Shown one piece after another: positions 52,752 through 60,590 of a stretch of DNA of 64,000 nt. The DNA lies in assembly GCA_018266295.1 (NCBI GenBank), contig JAFEAQ010000015.1, forward strand, positions 62,001 to 126,000, read 5' to 3'. Below the pieces are notes generated by a model that did no database searches, was not told the origin of the DNA, and saw only the letters and a program-made list of their open reading frames with translations. The position numbers and the translations under genes were made by a program. Source of the DNA: Bdellovibrionales bacterium (GTDB taxonomy: Bacteria; Bdellovibrionota; Bdellovibrionia; Bdellovibrionales; Bdellovibrionaceae). Within the stretch, counting starts at the first letter, position 1. The number at the start of each line of letters is the position of its first letter.

Positions 52752-53558
52752 TTAGCCGGCGTTCTTTTTAAGTTTCAGCAAACGAAGATATTTCTCAGCA
52801 TCTTTGCCAAGACCTGTCTCGCCTGCTTCTGGATTTTTAGTATCCTGAGAGTTTTGGCTGACTTTCTTGTAAAGCTCTTCCGCTTTCGCAAGATCATTCA
52901 TTTTCTCATAGCAAAACGCAGATTTTAAACGAAGAGTGTCGTGCATGAACACGGCCTGAGATTGACCCAAAACTTTGCCCCATTGTTCAACCGCACCTTT
53001 GCAATCGTCTTTATCAGAAAGAATATTGCCGTATTGAGTGAGTACGATCGCAGAGATCAAGTCTTTACCAGAGCTTTTTGCCGCCACTTTTTCAAGAGAC
53101 TGAGCCGCATCGTCGAATTTTTTGTAGTTCACATAGATTTCGCTCAAGTTCAAAGCCGCCATTTGTGCTGCTTTTGAATCCGGATGCTTTTCAATCACAG
53201 ATTTAAAGCCAGCCACTTCAGGACCGTAATCTTTTTCAAGATCTCCAGAAGCTTTCACTTTTGGTGTTTCTTTTTCTTTACCCATTGGCGGACGAAGAGC
53301 TGATCTTTCAGCTTCATCAAAACCACGTTTTTTATCGAGGTAGCTTTTTTCAAAACCAAAGTAAGCTTCTTGAGCTTGCGACTCTTTACGTTCTGACATG
53401 TTGCTCATCAAAGACCAGCCCACACCAATAACGATAAACGCGATCAATCCAACAATCACAGCGCGAGAGTGGCTTTGAGACCACTGGAAGCCCTGATTCA
53501 GGGTTTTAAGAACTTGATCTGGGTTTCTTACTTCGTCTTTAGAAAGCTTTGTGCTCAA
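52752..53558 (-). CDS. YfgM-like single-span membrane protein with TPR-like repeats
   Basis: 268 aa with a TTG start, chosen because GAGG lies eight bases upstream; no ATG fits. The cytosolic N-terminus ends in a single helix at about 35-52 (AVIVGLIAFIVIGVGWSLM). The periplasmic part has helical repeats of TPR type (AAQMAALNLSEIYVNYKKFDDAAQSLEKVA and LAKAEELYKKVSQ). In E. coli, YfgM sits next to BamB and works with PpiD at the SecYEG translocon. The order here is the same, 30 bases before bamB. Sequence similarity is by layout, so the name is tentative. Confidence 0.72.
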   Translation of the reverse strand: MSTKLSKDEVRNPDQVLKTLNQGFQWSQSHSRAVIVGLIAFIVIGVGWSLMSNMSERKESQAQEAYFGFEKSYLDKKRGFDEAERSALRPPMGKEKETPKVKASGDLEKDYGPEVAGFKSVIEKHPDSKAAQMAALNLSEIYVNYKKFDDAAQSLEKVAAKSSGKDLISAIVLTQYGNILSDKDDCKGAVEQWGKVLGQSQAVFMHDTLRLKSAFCYEKMNDLAKAEELYKKVSQNSQDTKNPEAGETGLGKDAEKYLRLLKLKKNAG

Positions 53559-53710
53559 ACCGGTATCCTCTTTAAATAGTTAGAATCATAGATAAACAAT
53601 GGTGATTATTGAATGATGCTGAGGGGTTAAAGTCAAGACGCCTTTTCGTGGTGACGGAAAGGGGAAGTGGCCTCGGATGAAGTGCGTTAGTGTGATGATT
53701 TTGTGGGCTC

Positions 53711-53945
53711 TTGGTGGCTCCGCCGGAGTGTGTCCATCCATGAGAATCGAGGACTCTGTCCTCGAGCTCCAGCTACAACCGGCCATCGTGGCCGTCTGTC
53801 CAACGTACAGTGAAAACAAGTACTCTAGCGCCGAATTTTATTTCCCAAGTTATGTCGGAAGGTCGGCCACGATGGCCGAGCTTTCAGGGGTTCGGGGACA
53901 GAGTCCCTGACTGCAGGAGGCAGGAAGAACTGCAGAGCCACCACC
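53711..53945. repeat. Dispersed palindromic repeat, copy 2 (long inverted repeat, MITE-like)
   Basis: A left arm (about 53711-53800) and a right arm (about 53860-53945) are imperfect inverses of each other: TGGTGGCTCCGC / GCAGAGCCACCA, GGACTCTGTCC / GGACAGAGTCC, GGCCATCGTGGCC / GGCCACGATGGCC. About 65 bases lie between. Its outer segments match copy 1 at 23761-23868. No transposase frame is inside. The stretch 53559-53710 before it holds nothing I can name. Confidence 0.65.
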
Positions 53946-53963
53946 CAAATCCCCGCCCACGGC

Positions 53964-53993
53964 AAAAAAAAGCCCCTGCTTTCGCAGAGGCTT
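53964..53993 (-). terminator. Intrinsic terminator of the amino-acid dehydrogenase gene
   Basis: On the minus strand AAGCCTCTGC-GAAA-GCAGGGGCTT is followed by eight T, 26 bases after the stop at 54019. Confidence 0.88.
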
Positions 53994-54018
53994 CGAATTC
54001 AAACCTAAACTCTTACTC

Positions 54019-55158
54019 TTAACGGTTGTTAACTTCGCGCAGAGTCGAGAACGCACGGCTGGATTTACCAGGGTGACGTTGCTTGAGGCGACCGATTGTT
54101 TTGATGCGTTCTTCCGCAAGACGGTCAGCAGCTACGTGAGTGCCGATATTGTCGCGTTTTGCGATTTCAAACACTTTCATACAGTTGTCATAAACCTTAC
54201 GAGTTTTATCAAATGCGCGATCTGGAGAGTAACCTTCAAGCTCAACGAAAACGTTCATCAAGCCACCGGCATTGATCACGTAGTCTGGAGTGTACAAGAT
54301 ACCCAATTCACGCAATTGATCGCCATGACGAGCTTCAGCAAGCACGTTATTTGCGCCACCTGCGATCACTTTTGTTTTCAATTTTGTGATGGTGTTGTCA
54401 TTCACAACCGCACCTAATGCGCATGGAGCGAAGATGTCACACTCTACAGACAAAATGCCGTCTGGGTTGGAAACTTCACAACCAAATTGGTCGTGCATGT
54501 TTTTAACGCGGCCTTGATCGATATCAGCAACAACAACTTTCGCGCCTTCTTCAATCAAGTACTTCACAAGGTTAGAACCTACGTTGCCCAAGCCTTGAAC
54601 AGCGACTTTCAAACCTTTCAATGAATCAACTCCGAATTTTTCTTTCGCAGCAGCTTTAATCCCCATCAAAACGCCGTGCGCCGTGTAAGGAGATGGATCA
54701 CCTGAACCGCCGAAGCCTTTTGGAATCCCCGTCACCCAAGGAGTCTCCATGAAGATGTGCTCCATATCAGTGACATTCGTACCAACGTCTTCAGCTGTGA
54801 TGTAGCGACCGTTCAAAGAGTTCACAAATTGACCGAAAGCGCGGAAAAGGCCTTCAGATTTAGCCGATTTTGAATCCCCGATGATCACAGCTTTACCACC
54901 GCCCAAGTTGAGCCCTGCAGCAGCTGCTTTATAGGTCATCCCTTTAGAAAGACGAAGAACGTCAACAAGAGCTTCTTCTTCATTCTTATAGTTCCACATT
55001 CTGGTACCACCAAGAGCCGGACCCAAAGCCGTATTGTGGATTGCGATGATCGCTTTCAAACCAACACTTGGGTCGTTACAGAATACTACTTGCTCATGGT
55101 CGCCGTGCTTAGAAATCAACTCGAATGTTCCCAAAAGAATCTCCTTTGTCTGAGACAT
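54019..55158 (-). CDS. Leucine/valine/phenylalanine-type amino-acid dehydrogenase
   Basis: 379 aa NAD-dependent oxidative deaminase of branched-chain or aromatic amino acids. Landmarks: [11 protein letters not shown] at about 46, the catalytic Lys region [19 protein letters not shown] at about 75-92, [13 protein letters not shown], and the Rossmann motif [15 protein letters not shown] near 187. [11 protein letters not shown] and [10 protein letters not shown] complete the NAD pocket. Leucine dehydrogenase is the best single guess from the LGGTRMW start. Cytosolic. Predators that eat protein would gain carbon skeletons from it. Ends with its own terminator. Confidence 0.9.
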   Translation of the reverse strand: MSQTKEILLGTFELISKHGDHEQVVFCNDPSVGLKAIIAIHNTALGPALGGTRMWNYKNEEEALVDVLRLSKGMTYKAAAAGLNLGGGKAVIIGDSKSAKSEGLFRAFGQFVNSLNGRYITAEDVGTNVTDMEHIFMETPWVTGIPKGFGGSGDPSPYTAHGVLMGIKAAAKEKFGVDSLKGLKVAVQGLGNVGSNLVKYLIEEGAKVVVADIDQGRVKNMHDQFGCEVSNPDGILSVECDIFAPCALGAVVNDNTITKLKTKVIAGGANNVLAEARHGDQLRELGILYTPDYVINAGGLMNVFVELEGYSPDRAFDKTRKVYDNCMKVFEIAKRDNIGTHVAADRLAEERIKTIGRLKQRHPGKSSRAFSTLREVNNR

Positions 55159-55240
55159 ATCTTAATTTTGTAACGAAGAGATGATGGGGACTTTTGAGTA
55201 AAAAGACTAGTAGTTATGCTCCGCGATAGTTCCTGTCATT

Positions 55241-56371
55241 TTAGAACGCTTCGCCGATCAAAAAGTAAGCACCACTTTCTTTGTTTGTAACCCCGAAATC
55301 CAGACGTAGTTTTGTTCTATTCTCCGGGTCCAAAGTGTACTGAATCCCCGCTCCACCAGAGTAAAAACTGTCCGCAGAGTTGAGGTCGCTGATCTTTGTA
55401 GCCATGCGCGCCACGCCGGCAAAAATGGCAGGAGTCCACTTGATGTTCTTTTCAAATCGGAGTTCGGTCTGAAACATTCCAAGGGCTTTATCCCGATACT
55501 GACCAGCGTAAAAACCGCGCATCCGTGAGCCACCACCAATGGAATTCAAATATTGAAACGGCACTTGATCGCCCTGAACTTCAGAAGCCACTAATTGAGC
55601 CGCGCCAATCCAACGAGGCGCGATCGTCACATACTGCCGGAGATCAAATTCGATTTTACGAAAACGCTGAAGATCTTTGTTCCCTTCGCGATCCTTTGGA
55701 TCATAGAAGCTCTGATTGATTTTATACCACGACCCTTGGCGAGGTGCTTGCGGGTAGTCCCGTTCATCCCATTCAAGTCCCACATTCAAAGAAAGCACTT
55801 GAATACTTTGAGCGATGTTTTGAATTTCTTTTTCCATTTCGCCACCGACTTCATAGTCGATGACTTTTCGAAGGTCCTGAGCGACGCCTCCACGGATAAA
55901 AAGTCTGTCATAGATATTTTTGCCACCCGTTACGGCCATGATAAAACTATTCTCGGTGTATTTCTCTGGCGAGCTTAAGGAGTTTTCAACGCCACGACCA
56001 TAGTATTTATTCGGGAAGTAGCTATAGAACAAAACGCCCCCGAGCTCCCACTCCCCGCCCGCTAAATAGAGACGGGGAGCCAGGCTCACCATCGCTTGAT
56101 TGTTAAACGTGACCGAGGCCGTCGCCATGATGCTCGACGTATGACCCTCTTTTTCTTTCCAGAGATTCTTAATTGCAAGCAGGCCACCGGCAAATTTGGT
56201 TTCCGGAGTGTAGTAAGCAATCGGCAGCAGGATCAGTTTCTTGGAGTAATCTTCTTTCGCAGGAACAGCCTCACTCAAAGTTTCTGCAGACTCGGGGGAA
56301 TCCGTACTCTCTTGAGCGAAGCTGCTATTTACAAATGCAATCAGTACAAAGGTCAGGATGATTTTCTGCAT
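55241..56371 (-). CDS. Omp85/BamA-type surface-antigen barrel without POTRA domains
   Basis: 376 aa. Signal peptide 1-19 (ends VNSSFAQ). A short acidic linker leads at once into a barrel that begins ILLPIAYYTPETKFAGGLLA. The conserved loop motif of the Omp85 barrel is present as GGGSRMRGFYAGQYRD near residue 275. The chain ends in FLIGEAF with the C-terminal aromatic barrel signal. There is no room for POTRA repeats, so it is not BamA or TamA. It may be a transporter or a patatin-less relative of the D15 group. Outer membrane. Confidence 0.75.
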   Translation of the reverse strand: MQKIILTFVLIAFVNSSFAQESTDSPESAETLSEAVPAKEDYSKKLILLPIAYYTPETKFAGGLLAIKNLWKEKEGHTSSIMATASVTFNNQAMVSLAPRLYLAGGEWELGGVLFYSYFPNKYYGRGVENSLSSPEKYTENSFIMAVTGGKNIYDRLFIRGGVAQDLRKVIDYEVGGEMEKEIQNIAQSIQVLSLNVGLEWDERDYPQAPRQGSWYKINQSFYDPKDREGNKDLQRFRKIEFDLRQYVTIAPRWIGAAQLVASEVQGDQVPFQYLNSIGGGSRMRGFYAGQYRDKALGMFQTELRFEKNIKWTPAIFAGVARMATKISDLNSADSFYSGGAGIQYTLDPENRTKLRLDFGVTNKESGAYFLIGEAF

Positions 56372-56385
56372 CCTTTAGAAATAAC

Positions 56386-57738
56386 TTACTTCAAGATAAT
56401 CTTCCACTGTTTTAACGAGCCTGTATCTTGAGCAAGGCTATCAACGATTTTCAATTTCCAAGTGCCAGCAAGCGCTTGCTCTAACGGACTCAAGCTCGTC
56501 TCGGAAACAAGACTCTCACCAAAAACACCTTTGATATCGCGGGCGCGCCCGCCTTTGTTTTTACGAAGCACATAGCTCTTTCCATCCGGCGCAATCAATG
56601 TCAGTACGAGGTCGCCAGAGTAAGAATGCTCAATATCGACTCCAACAAGAACTTTTCTTCCTGCAACAGCTTCCGGCACAGGAATGCTAGACACAATACC
56701 AGTAGAGTTCTTATCCGGAATTGCAAGACTGCCAGAGGCACTCACAAAAACACTCTCTGCAGGAGGTTGGGGTGAAGGACTCGGTGTTGGGCCTGGCTGC
56801 GGGTTGCCGCTTTCCGGAATGAGGCTACTAACCTGATCAATGCGGGTTACATCTTCGCCGCGACAACCATCTGCAGGACAGCGGTTGGAAACATAGCACG
56901 AGCCTTTAGCCACAAAGTCCGTATCGCCACGAACAAGAATCCCCACAATTTCGCCTGTTTCGGAGTTAAACACGGCGGATCCCGAGTTGCCACCGTAGGT
57001 ATCAAGATTTGTCGTTAAAAATGTCGAGCTGATCTTACGAACCTTACCGCCGGAAGCAACCTTCGTCGGTAAACCCGACGGATGACCGATCACGGTCACA
57101 GCATCCCCAGCTGCGGCGACACGTGAACGTTGCAGCTTTAAAACGTCGTGATTGGCCACAGGACGATCGATTTCAATCAAGGCGTAGTCGGACCCTGCGG
57201 CCTCTTGCTTACGCGAAATAATGCGTTTACAAGAGTAAACTTCCGACGTCGCGACACTGGCCGGATACTTCCCCGCCTGTTTGACGGAATAACCAAAGAC
57301 AAAACGGACATTGGCACAATCAGACGCATCTTTCACACAGTGACCCGCAGTGAGAATGAGATTTGAACCAACAAGCGAGCCCGAGCAAAAGGCCCCGGCG
57401 GGCTGATCATAATAAGGCTCACTGGTGCAGAGCATGTTTTGCTTACCGAAACCATCGCTCGGCAGACTAAAGCTGGACACACCTTGTGCTTTCAGACTTG
57501 AACTCTCAATCAGCGCTACGGTAGAGTCGGCAAGATTTCGATGGAGAGAAGAAGTCACTTCATAGAGGTCTTTGCGATCATCATCGCCATAGATCAGCTT
57601 ATCCCATACTTTCTGGTCTTCGACACCCGCTGTTGTCGTGTCAGTGGACTCTTCTGCAGGCCCTGCACATGCGACCACGTTACATAGGATCAAAATTCCG
57701 AAACTTAATTTTAAAATTTGCGAAAGGCTAAAAAACAT
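56386..57738 (-). CDS. Trypsin-like serine protease with C-terminal P domain, lipoprotein
   Basis: 450 aa. Lipobox NVVAC at about residue 24. The S1-type domain (about 100-310) has His in LTAGHC, Asp in GSDYALIEID and Ser in TYGGNSGSAVF, the last in the V8/Glu-endopeptidase style. A Pro-rich linker (PGPTPSPSPQPPAES) joins a P (proprotein-convertase-like) domain at about 335-450, with SLAIPDKNSTGIVSSI and DIEHSYSGDLVLTLIAPDGK. The P domain usually stabilises the protease or binds a target. Many Cys suggest disulfides. The SD AAGGAGG is in a hairpin stem. A likely extracellular or surface protease. Confidence 0.87.
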   Translation of the reverse strand: MFFSLSQILKLSFGILILCNVVACAGPAEESTDTTTAGVEDQKVWDKLIYGDDDRKDLYEVTSSLHRNLADSTVALIESSSLKAQGVSSFSLPSDGFGKQNMLCTSEPYYDQPAGAFCSGSLVGSNLILTAGHCVKDASDCANVRFVFGYSVKQAGKYPASVATSEVYSCKRIISRKQEAAGSDYALIEIDRPVANHDVLKLQRSRVAAAGDAVTVIGHPSGLPTKVASGGKVRKISSTFLTTNLDTYGGNSGSAVFNSETGEIVGILVRGDTDFVAKGSCYVSNRCPADGCRGEDVTRIDQVSSLIPESGNPQPGPTPSPSPQPPAESVFVSASGSLAIPDKNSTGIVSSIPVPEAVAGRKVLVGVDIEHSYSGDLVLTLIAPDGKSYVLRKNKGGRARDIKGVFGESLVSETSLSPLEQALAGTWKLKIVDSLAQDTGSLKQWKIILK

Positions 57739-57740
57739 CT

Positions 57741-57771
57741 GTCCTCCTTGACAGGATACTTGTGGGAGGAC
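57741..57771 (-). promoter_or_regulatory. Leader hairpin enclosing the P-domain protease SD
   Basis: On the minus strand GTCCTCC (57771-57765) pairs with GGAGGAC (57747-57741), seven perfect pairs, two bases before the ATG at 57738. The loop contains a competing CCTG/CAAGG pairing. The whole SD is covered. Confidence 0.5.
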
Positions 57772-57927
57772 GGATATTTAGTGCATTTCGGTTAGTTACA
57801 TTCTTGGAGCTTTTTGGCACTGGTTCATGAATGAGTGGTTCCGAATGGGAACAGGGATCTGGCCCTTGATCTTAAATCCGCAAAACACAATAGTCATTGA
57901 ACGCGATTTTTCATATGCTTTTAAGGC

Positions 57928-58443
57928 ATGAAACACCTCTTCTTTTTCACTATCTTGATCGGCCTCCTTGGCGCTTGTTCAAAAGGAAACGAGGATGTCG
58001 GCATCCCCGCTCTTGACGGCAATAAACTCAGTGAAATTTCGAAATCTTTTTGCGCTGTAGGAGAAAAATTGGTCGAGCTCAATCTCGATCCGGTTCCATT
58101 GCAATTTGAATTGCTAAATTCTCCGGGAACTATTCTTGCGTTTATTAACGGCACTGGCGCGTGCGCTCTTTCAAAAGATGTGAATGATAACTGGGGCGAT
58201 GGCTGGTTTGGACTGCAAATTCATGCGACATGCCTTCCGAACAGCAGTTTCTGGAAAATCACTGACGGTTACAACGCCAACGATACTCGCTACTATAAAT
58301 TGGATAGCGCGGATCCATCAGGACTTCCGACGATCGATATGTGGGGATCACGCACTCTCAATACCGTTTACGCCCGCGATCACTACGGAATGCGCGTGAT
58401 GAAATGCGCTCCGACAAACTCGAAGCCGCGCTCTGTGAATTAA
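57928..58443 (+). CDS. Small lipoprotein, tandem paralogue 1
   Basis: 171 aa. Lipobox LLGAC at about residue 17. The mature part has four Cys spaced in the same way as its neighbour: SFCAVGEKL, GACALSKD, ATCLPNSSFWK and MKCAPT. Landmarks such as FWK, WFGLQI and YARDHYGMR are shared with 58531-59019. No known family. Together the two form a tandem duplication. Exported and lipid-anchored. SD AAGGC is weak. Confidence 0.7.
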   Translation: MKHLFFFTILIGLLGACSKGNEDVGIPALDGNKLSEISKSFCAVGEKLVELNLDPVPLQFELLNSPGTILAFINGTGACALSKDVNDNWGDGWFGLQIHATCLPNSSFWKITDGYNANDTRYYKLDSADPSGLPTIDMWGSRTLNTVYARDHYGMRVMKCAPTNSKPRSVN

Positions 58444-58530
58444 AAAGCAACACATAGTAAACAAGACGAAGATCATAACTTTCTGAATAGACTTGGCTTG
58501 AAAGAGTGAGTTTTTTTAGAATAACCGTAT

Positions 58531-59019
58531 ATGAAATACTCTTGGGTTTTCTGTCTCATTATTCTAACTGCGTGCTCTAAGACTTTTAACAATAGTCAGC
58601 CCGCCAATTTTGACAAAACGAAACTTGAATCTTTGGCGCAAACTTACTGCGCTTCAGGCGAAAAACTCACTGAATTGGACTTAACTCCCTTGTACTTAGA
58701 CTTTGAAGATCTCTCAGCCCCTGTGTATGGAATTATGAATGGAACAGGACGCTGCGCTCTTACTGGAGATATTCACGATGCCTGGGGTATTGGTTGGTTT
58801 GATGTGACCATCAACTCTTCATGTGTTCCTAATGGCAGCTTTTGGAAAACTAGAAAGAGTGAGTTGCTTTCGCCAACAAAATATTACACCTTTGAAAGCA
58901 TCGATCACCCCGAAGATCCTCTGCTTGAAATGTCAGGAGCACGAGATCTCAACTCGACTTATGCTCGCGATCACGCCGGCCTTCGGCCTCTGAAGTGCAT
59001 TTCAAACAGTGCGCAATAG
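58531..59019 (+). CDS. Small lipoprotein, tandem paralogue 2
   Basis: 162 aa. Lipobox LTAC at about residue 15. It copies the plan of 57928-58443: TYCASGEKL, GRCALTGD, SSCVPNGSFWK, YARDHAGLR and LKCIS. The pair has probably diverged for some time, because less than half of the residues match. 87 bases separate them, with no terminator I can see. Its end overlaps the converging HTH gene by 18 bases. Function unknown. Confidence 0.7.
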   Translation: MKYSWVFCLIILTACSKTFNNSQPANFDKTKLESLAQTYCASGEKLTELDLTPLYLDFEDLSAPVYGIMNGTGRCALTGDIHDAWGIGWFDVTINSSCVPNGSFWKTRKSELLSPTKYYTFESIDHPEDPLLEMSGARDLNSTYARDHAGLRPLKCISNSAQ

Positions 59020-59577
59020 TTGGGAAAATAAAATAATCCCCAGAACCAAAACCGAAACCCCTAAAAGATAGCTAAAAACACGGTAAAATCGGAGGTTTTT
59101 AGTCAGCCTGTGGGTTTCTGCTTCGAAATTGACTTTTAAAGCGCGAATTTCCACTTCCAGAGCCTCGCGATGACCTATTTCTTCGTTGATCTTTAAGAGA
59201 GCTTTTTCGTGCAAAATCTGTGGGTCTTTACCGATGAAATATTGCGGAGTTAAGCCCGGGATTTTTTCCTGCAAAGTCATATACCACTGCAAAGCCCGCC
59301 AAATATGCGGGGGAGCTTCTTCCCCGTCGCGATTCCAACGCGTCCAAGCCGATGGATCAACCATCAAAAGTTGGCAGATTTTTCGCTGAGAAAGGCCTAA
59401 ATCCGTGCGAATTTTCTCGAGATTTCCAAGCTGCTTTTGAATCACCGATACTTGGGCCTCATAAAACATCCGAGATGAGGTTTTAGATCGGACCCCCTGG
59501 TCTAACCCTTCAAAACCATCCAAAAAACCCGATTTATTTGCCTCGCGAGTGGGATTTCTTTCGGTTTCTATTTCCAT
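59002..59577 (-). CDS. Membrane-anchored XRE-like helix-turn-helix protein
   Basis: 191 aa from the ATG at 59577, because GGAGG lies five bases before it; an upstream ATG at 59604 has no SD. A disordered N-terminus leads to an HTH at about 52-85 (LEKIRTDLGLSQRKICQLLMVDPSAWTRWNR). A coiled coil follows (about 115-160, ALLKINEEIGHREALEVEIRALK). A single helix ends the chain (about 168-188, VFSYLLGVSVLVLGIILF). So DNA binding may occur at the inner membrane. Phased repeats upstream look like its own operators. Target genes unknown. Confidence 0.75.
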   Translation of the reverse strand: MEIETERNPTREANKSGFLDGFEGLDQGVRSKTSSRMFYEAQVSVIQKQLGNLEKIRTDLGLSQRKICQLLMVDPSAWTRWNRDGEEAPPHIWRALQWYMTLQEKIPGLTPQYFIGKDPQILHEKALLKINEEIGHREALEVEIRALKVNFEAETHRLTKNLRFYRVFSYLLGVSVLVLGIILFSQLLRTV

Positions 59578-59598
59578 CGCATCCTCCAAATTGACGCT

Positions 59599-59677
59599 TT
59601 GCATTTACTTACAGTCTTGTTGTGTTTTGCAATTTAAGTATTGTGATTTACACATAAAGACGTTGTGAAATACAATT
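59599..59677. promoter_or_regulatory. Phased operator-like repeats upstream of the HTH gene
   Basis: TTGTGTTTTGCAA (59620), TTGTGATTTACACA (59641) and TTGTGAAATACAA (59663) start 21 and 22 bases apart, two DNA turns. A weaker fourth copy TTGCATTTAC starts at 59599, also 21 bases away. They lie 22 to 100 bases before the ATG at 59577. The middle stretch 59680-59880 is AT-rich with nothing I can name. Confidence 0.55.
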
Positions 59678-59884
59678 AATGATGAAATAAGGCCATTGAG
59701 GGGTCAAGCTAAATACTTGATTTCTATGAAAGATTTTAAATTGAGGGGTTAGATAAGGGCTTTTTCGATTTTGCCTCAAGCTTTTAGTTATTTTCTTTAG
59801 TACTAAGTATCTGAAATAACGAGTATTTTTATGTTTGAAATATTCAGAATTTCAACTTTATGCAGTGCATTTACAAAATGACTC

Positions 59885-59933
59885 AACGCATTCATAAAAA
59901 TCACATCCACTCGCGTGATAAATGCAATGCGTT
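59885..59933. repeat. Inverted repeat upstream of the recombinase gene
   Basis: AACGCATT (59885-59892) and AATGCGTT (59926-59933) are perfect inverses; AATCAC and GTGATA nearby extend the arms. The centre is ATCCACTCGC. It lies 120 bases before the recombinase start. It might be a recombinase target or a regulatory hairpin. Confidence 0.45.
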
Positions 59934-60053
59934 ATTCGTATCGGCATTTCTAGGCTTTTCTTTACAAAGGTCTGGGGCTTTTTAATCATCAAATAACGAC
60001 AATTTTCAACGACAAGCATCCTGGGTTTTTCATCGATATTTTGAGGTTTCATT

Positions 60054-60590
60054 TTGGCTAGTTCAGCGGTTCGATACTCACTCAATAAAAACAAGTATCT
60101 TTTGCCGCCTGAAGTCGAAAGGCTCAAAAAGATCATCACGGATTTTCAAGATAAAGACCCCCGCAACTGCCTACTCATCGATCTCGGACTTCGGACCGGG
60201 GCCCGCGCCCAGGAGCTTTTGAATCTTTCAATGGCGGATCTGAATACCTACGATGAAAGTGTTTTTATCCGAGGCTTGAAGAACTCCAATGACCGGGAAA
60301 TTCCGCTTCATTCCGACTTTTTTAAAAGACTGCACAGATTCGCAAGCGCCCAGGACGGCCGACATGTCTTCGGCATCAGTTATCACCGCCTGTATCAAAT
60401 CTGGGAGCTTTACAGACCTGTTCCGAAGAAGTTTCACTCATTGAGGCATACTTTTGCGATCGAGCTCTATCAGAAAACCAAAGATCTGCGCTTAGTCCAG
60501 GTCGCCTTGGGACACAGAAATATCACTAACACGATGATCTATGCTGATTACGTCTATTCTCAGCAAGAACTCAGAAAGCTGATTCTCTGA
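60054..60590 (+). CDS. Catalytic-domain-only tyrosine recombinase
   Basis: 178 aa with a TTG start; GAGG lies eight bases upstream and no ATG fits. All six catalytic positions are readable: Arg in RTGARAQELL, Lys in GLKNSNDREIPL, His and Arg in FHSLRHTFA, His in LGHRNI and the nucleophile in MIYADYV. The N-terminal SAM-like core-binding domain of XerC/D and phage integrases is absent, so the protein is only the catalytic half. It may need a partner for DNA binding. The stop overlaps the next ATG by one base (TGATG). No prophage genes surround it. Confidence 0.82.
   Translation: MASSAVRYSLNKNKYLLPPEVERLKKIITDFQDKDPRNCLLIDLGLRTGARAQELLNLSMADLNTYDESVFIRGLKNSNDREIPLHSDFFKRLHRFASAQDGRHVFGISYHRLYQIWELYRPVPKKFHSLRHTFAIELYQKTKDLRLVQVALGHRNITNTMIYADYVYSQQELRKLIL

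Noticed and set aside
53677-53910. Short open frames inside the palindromic repeat at 53.8 kb
   Set aside because: They follow from the repeat sequence, have no SD and no protein-like features.
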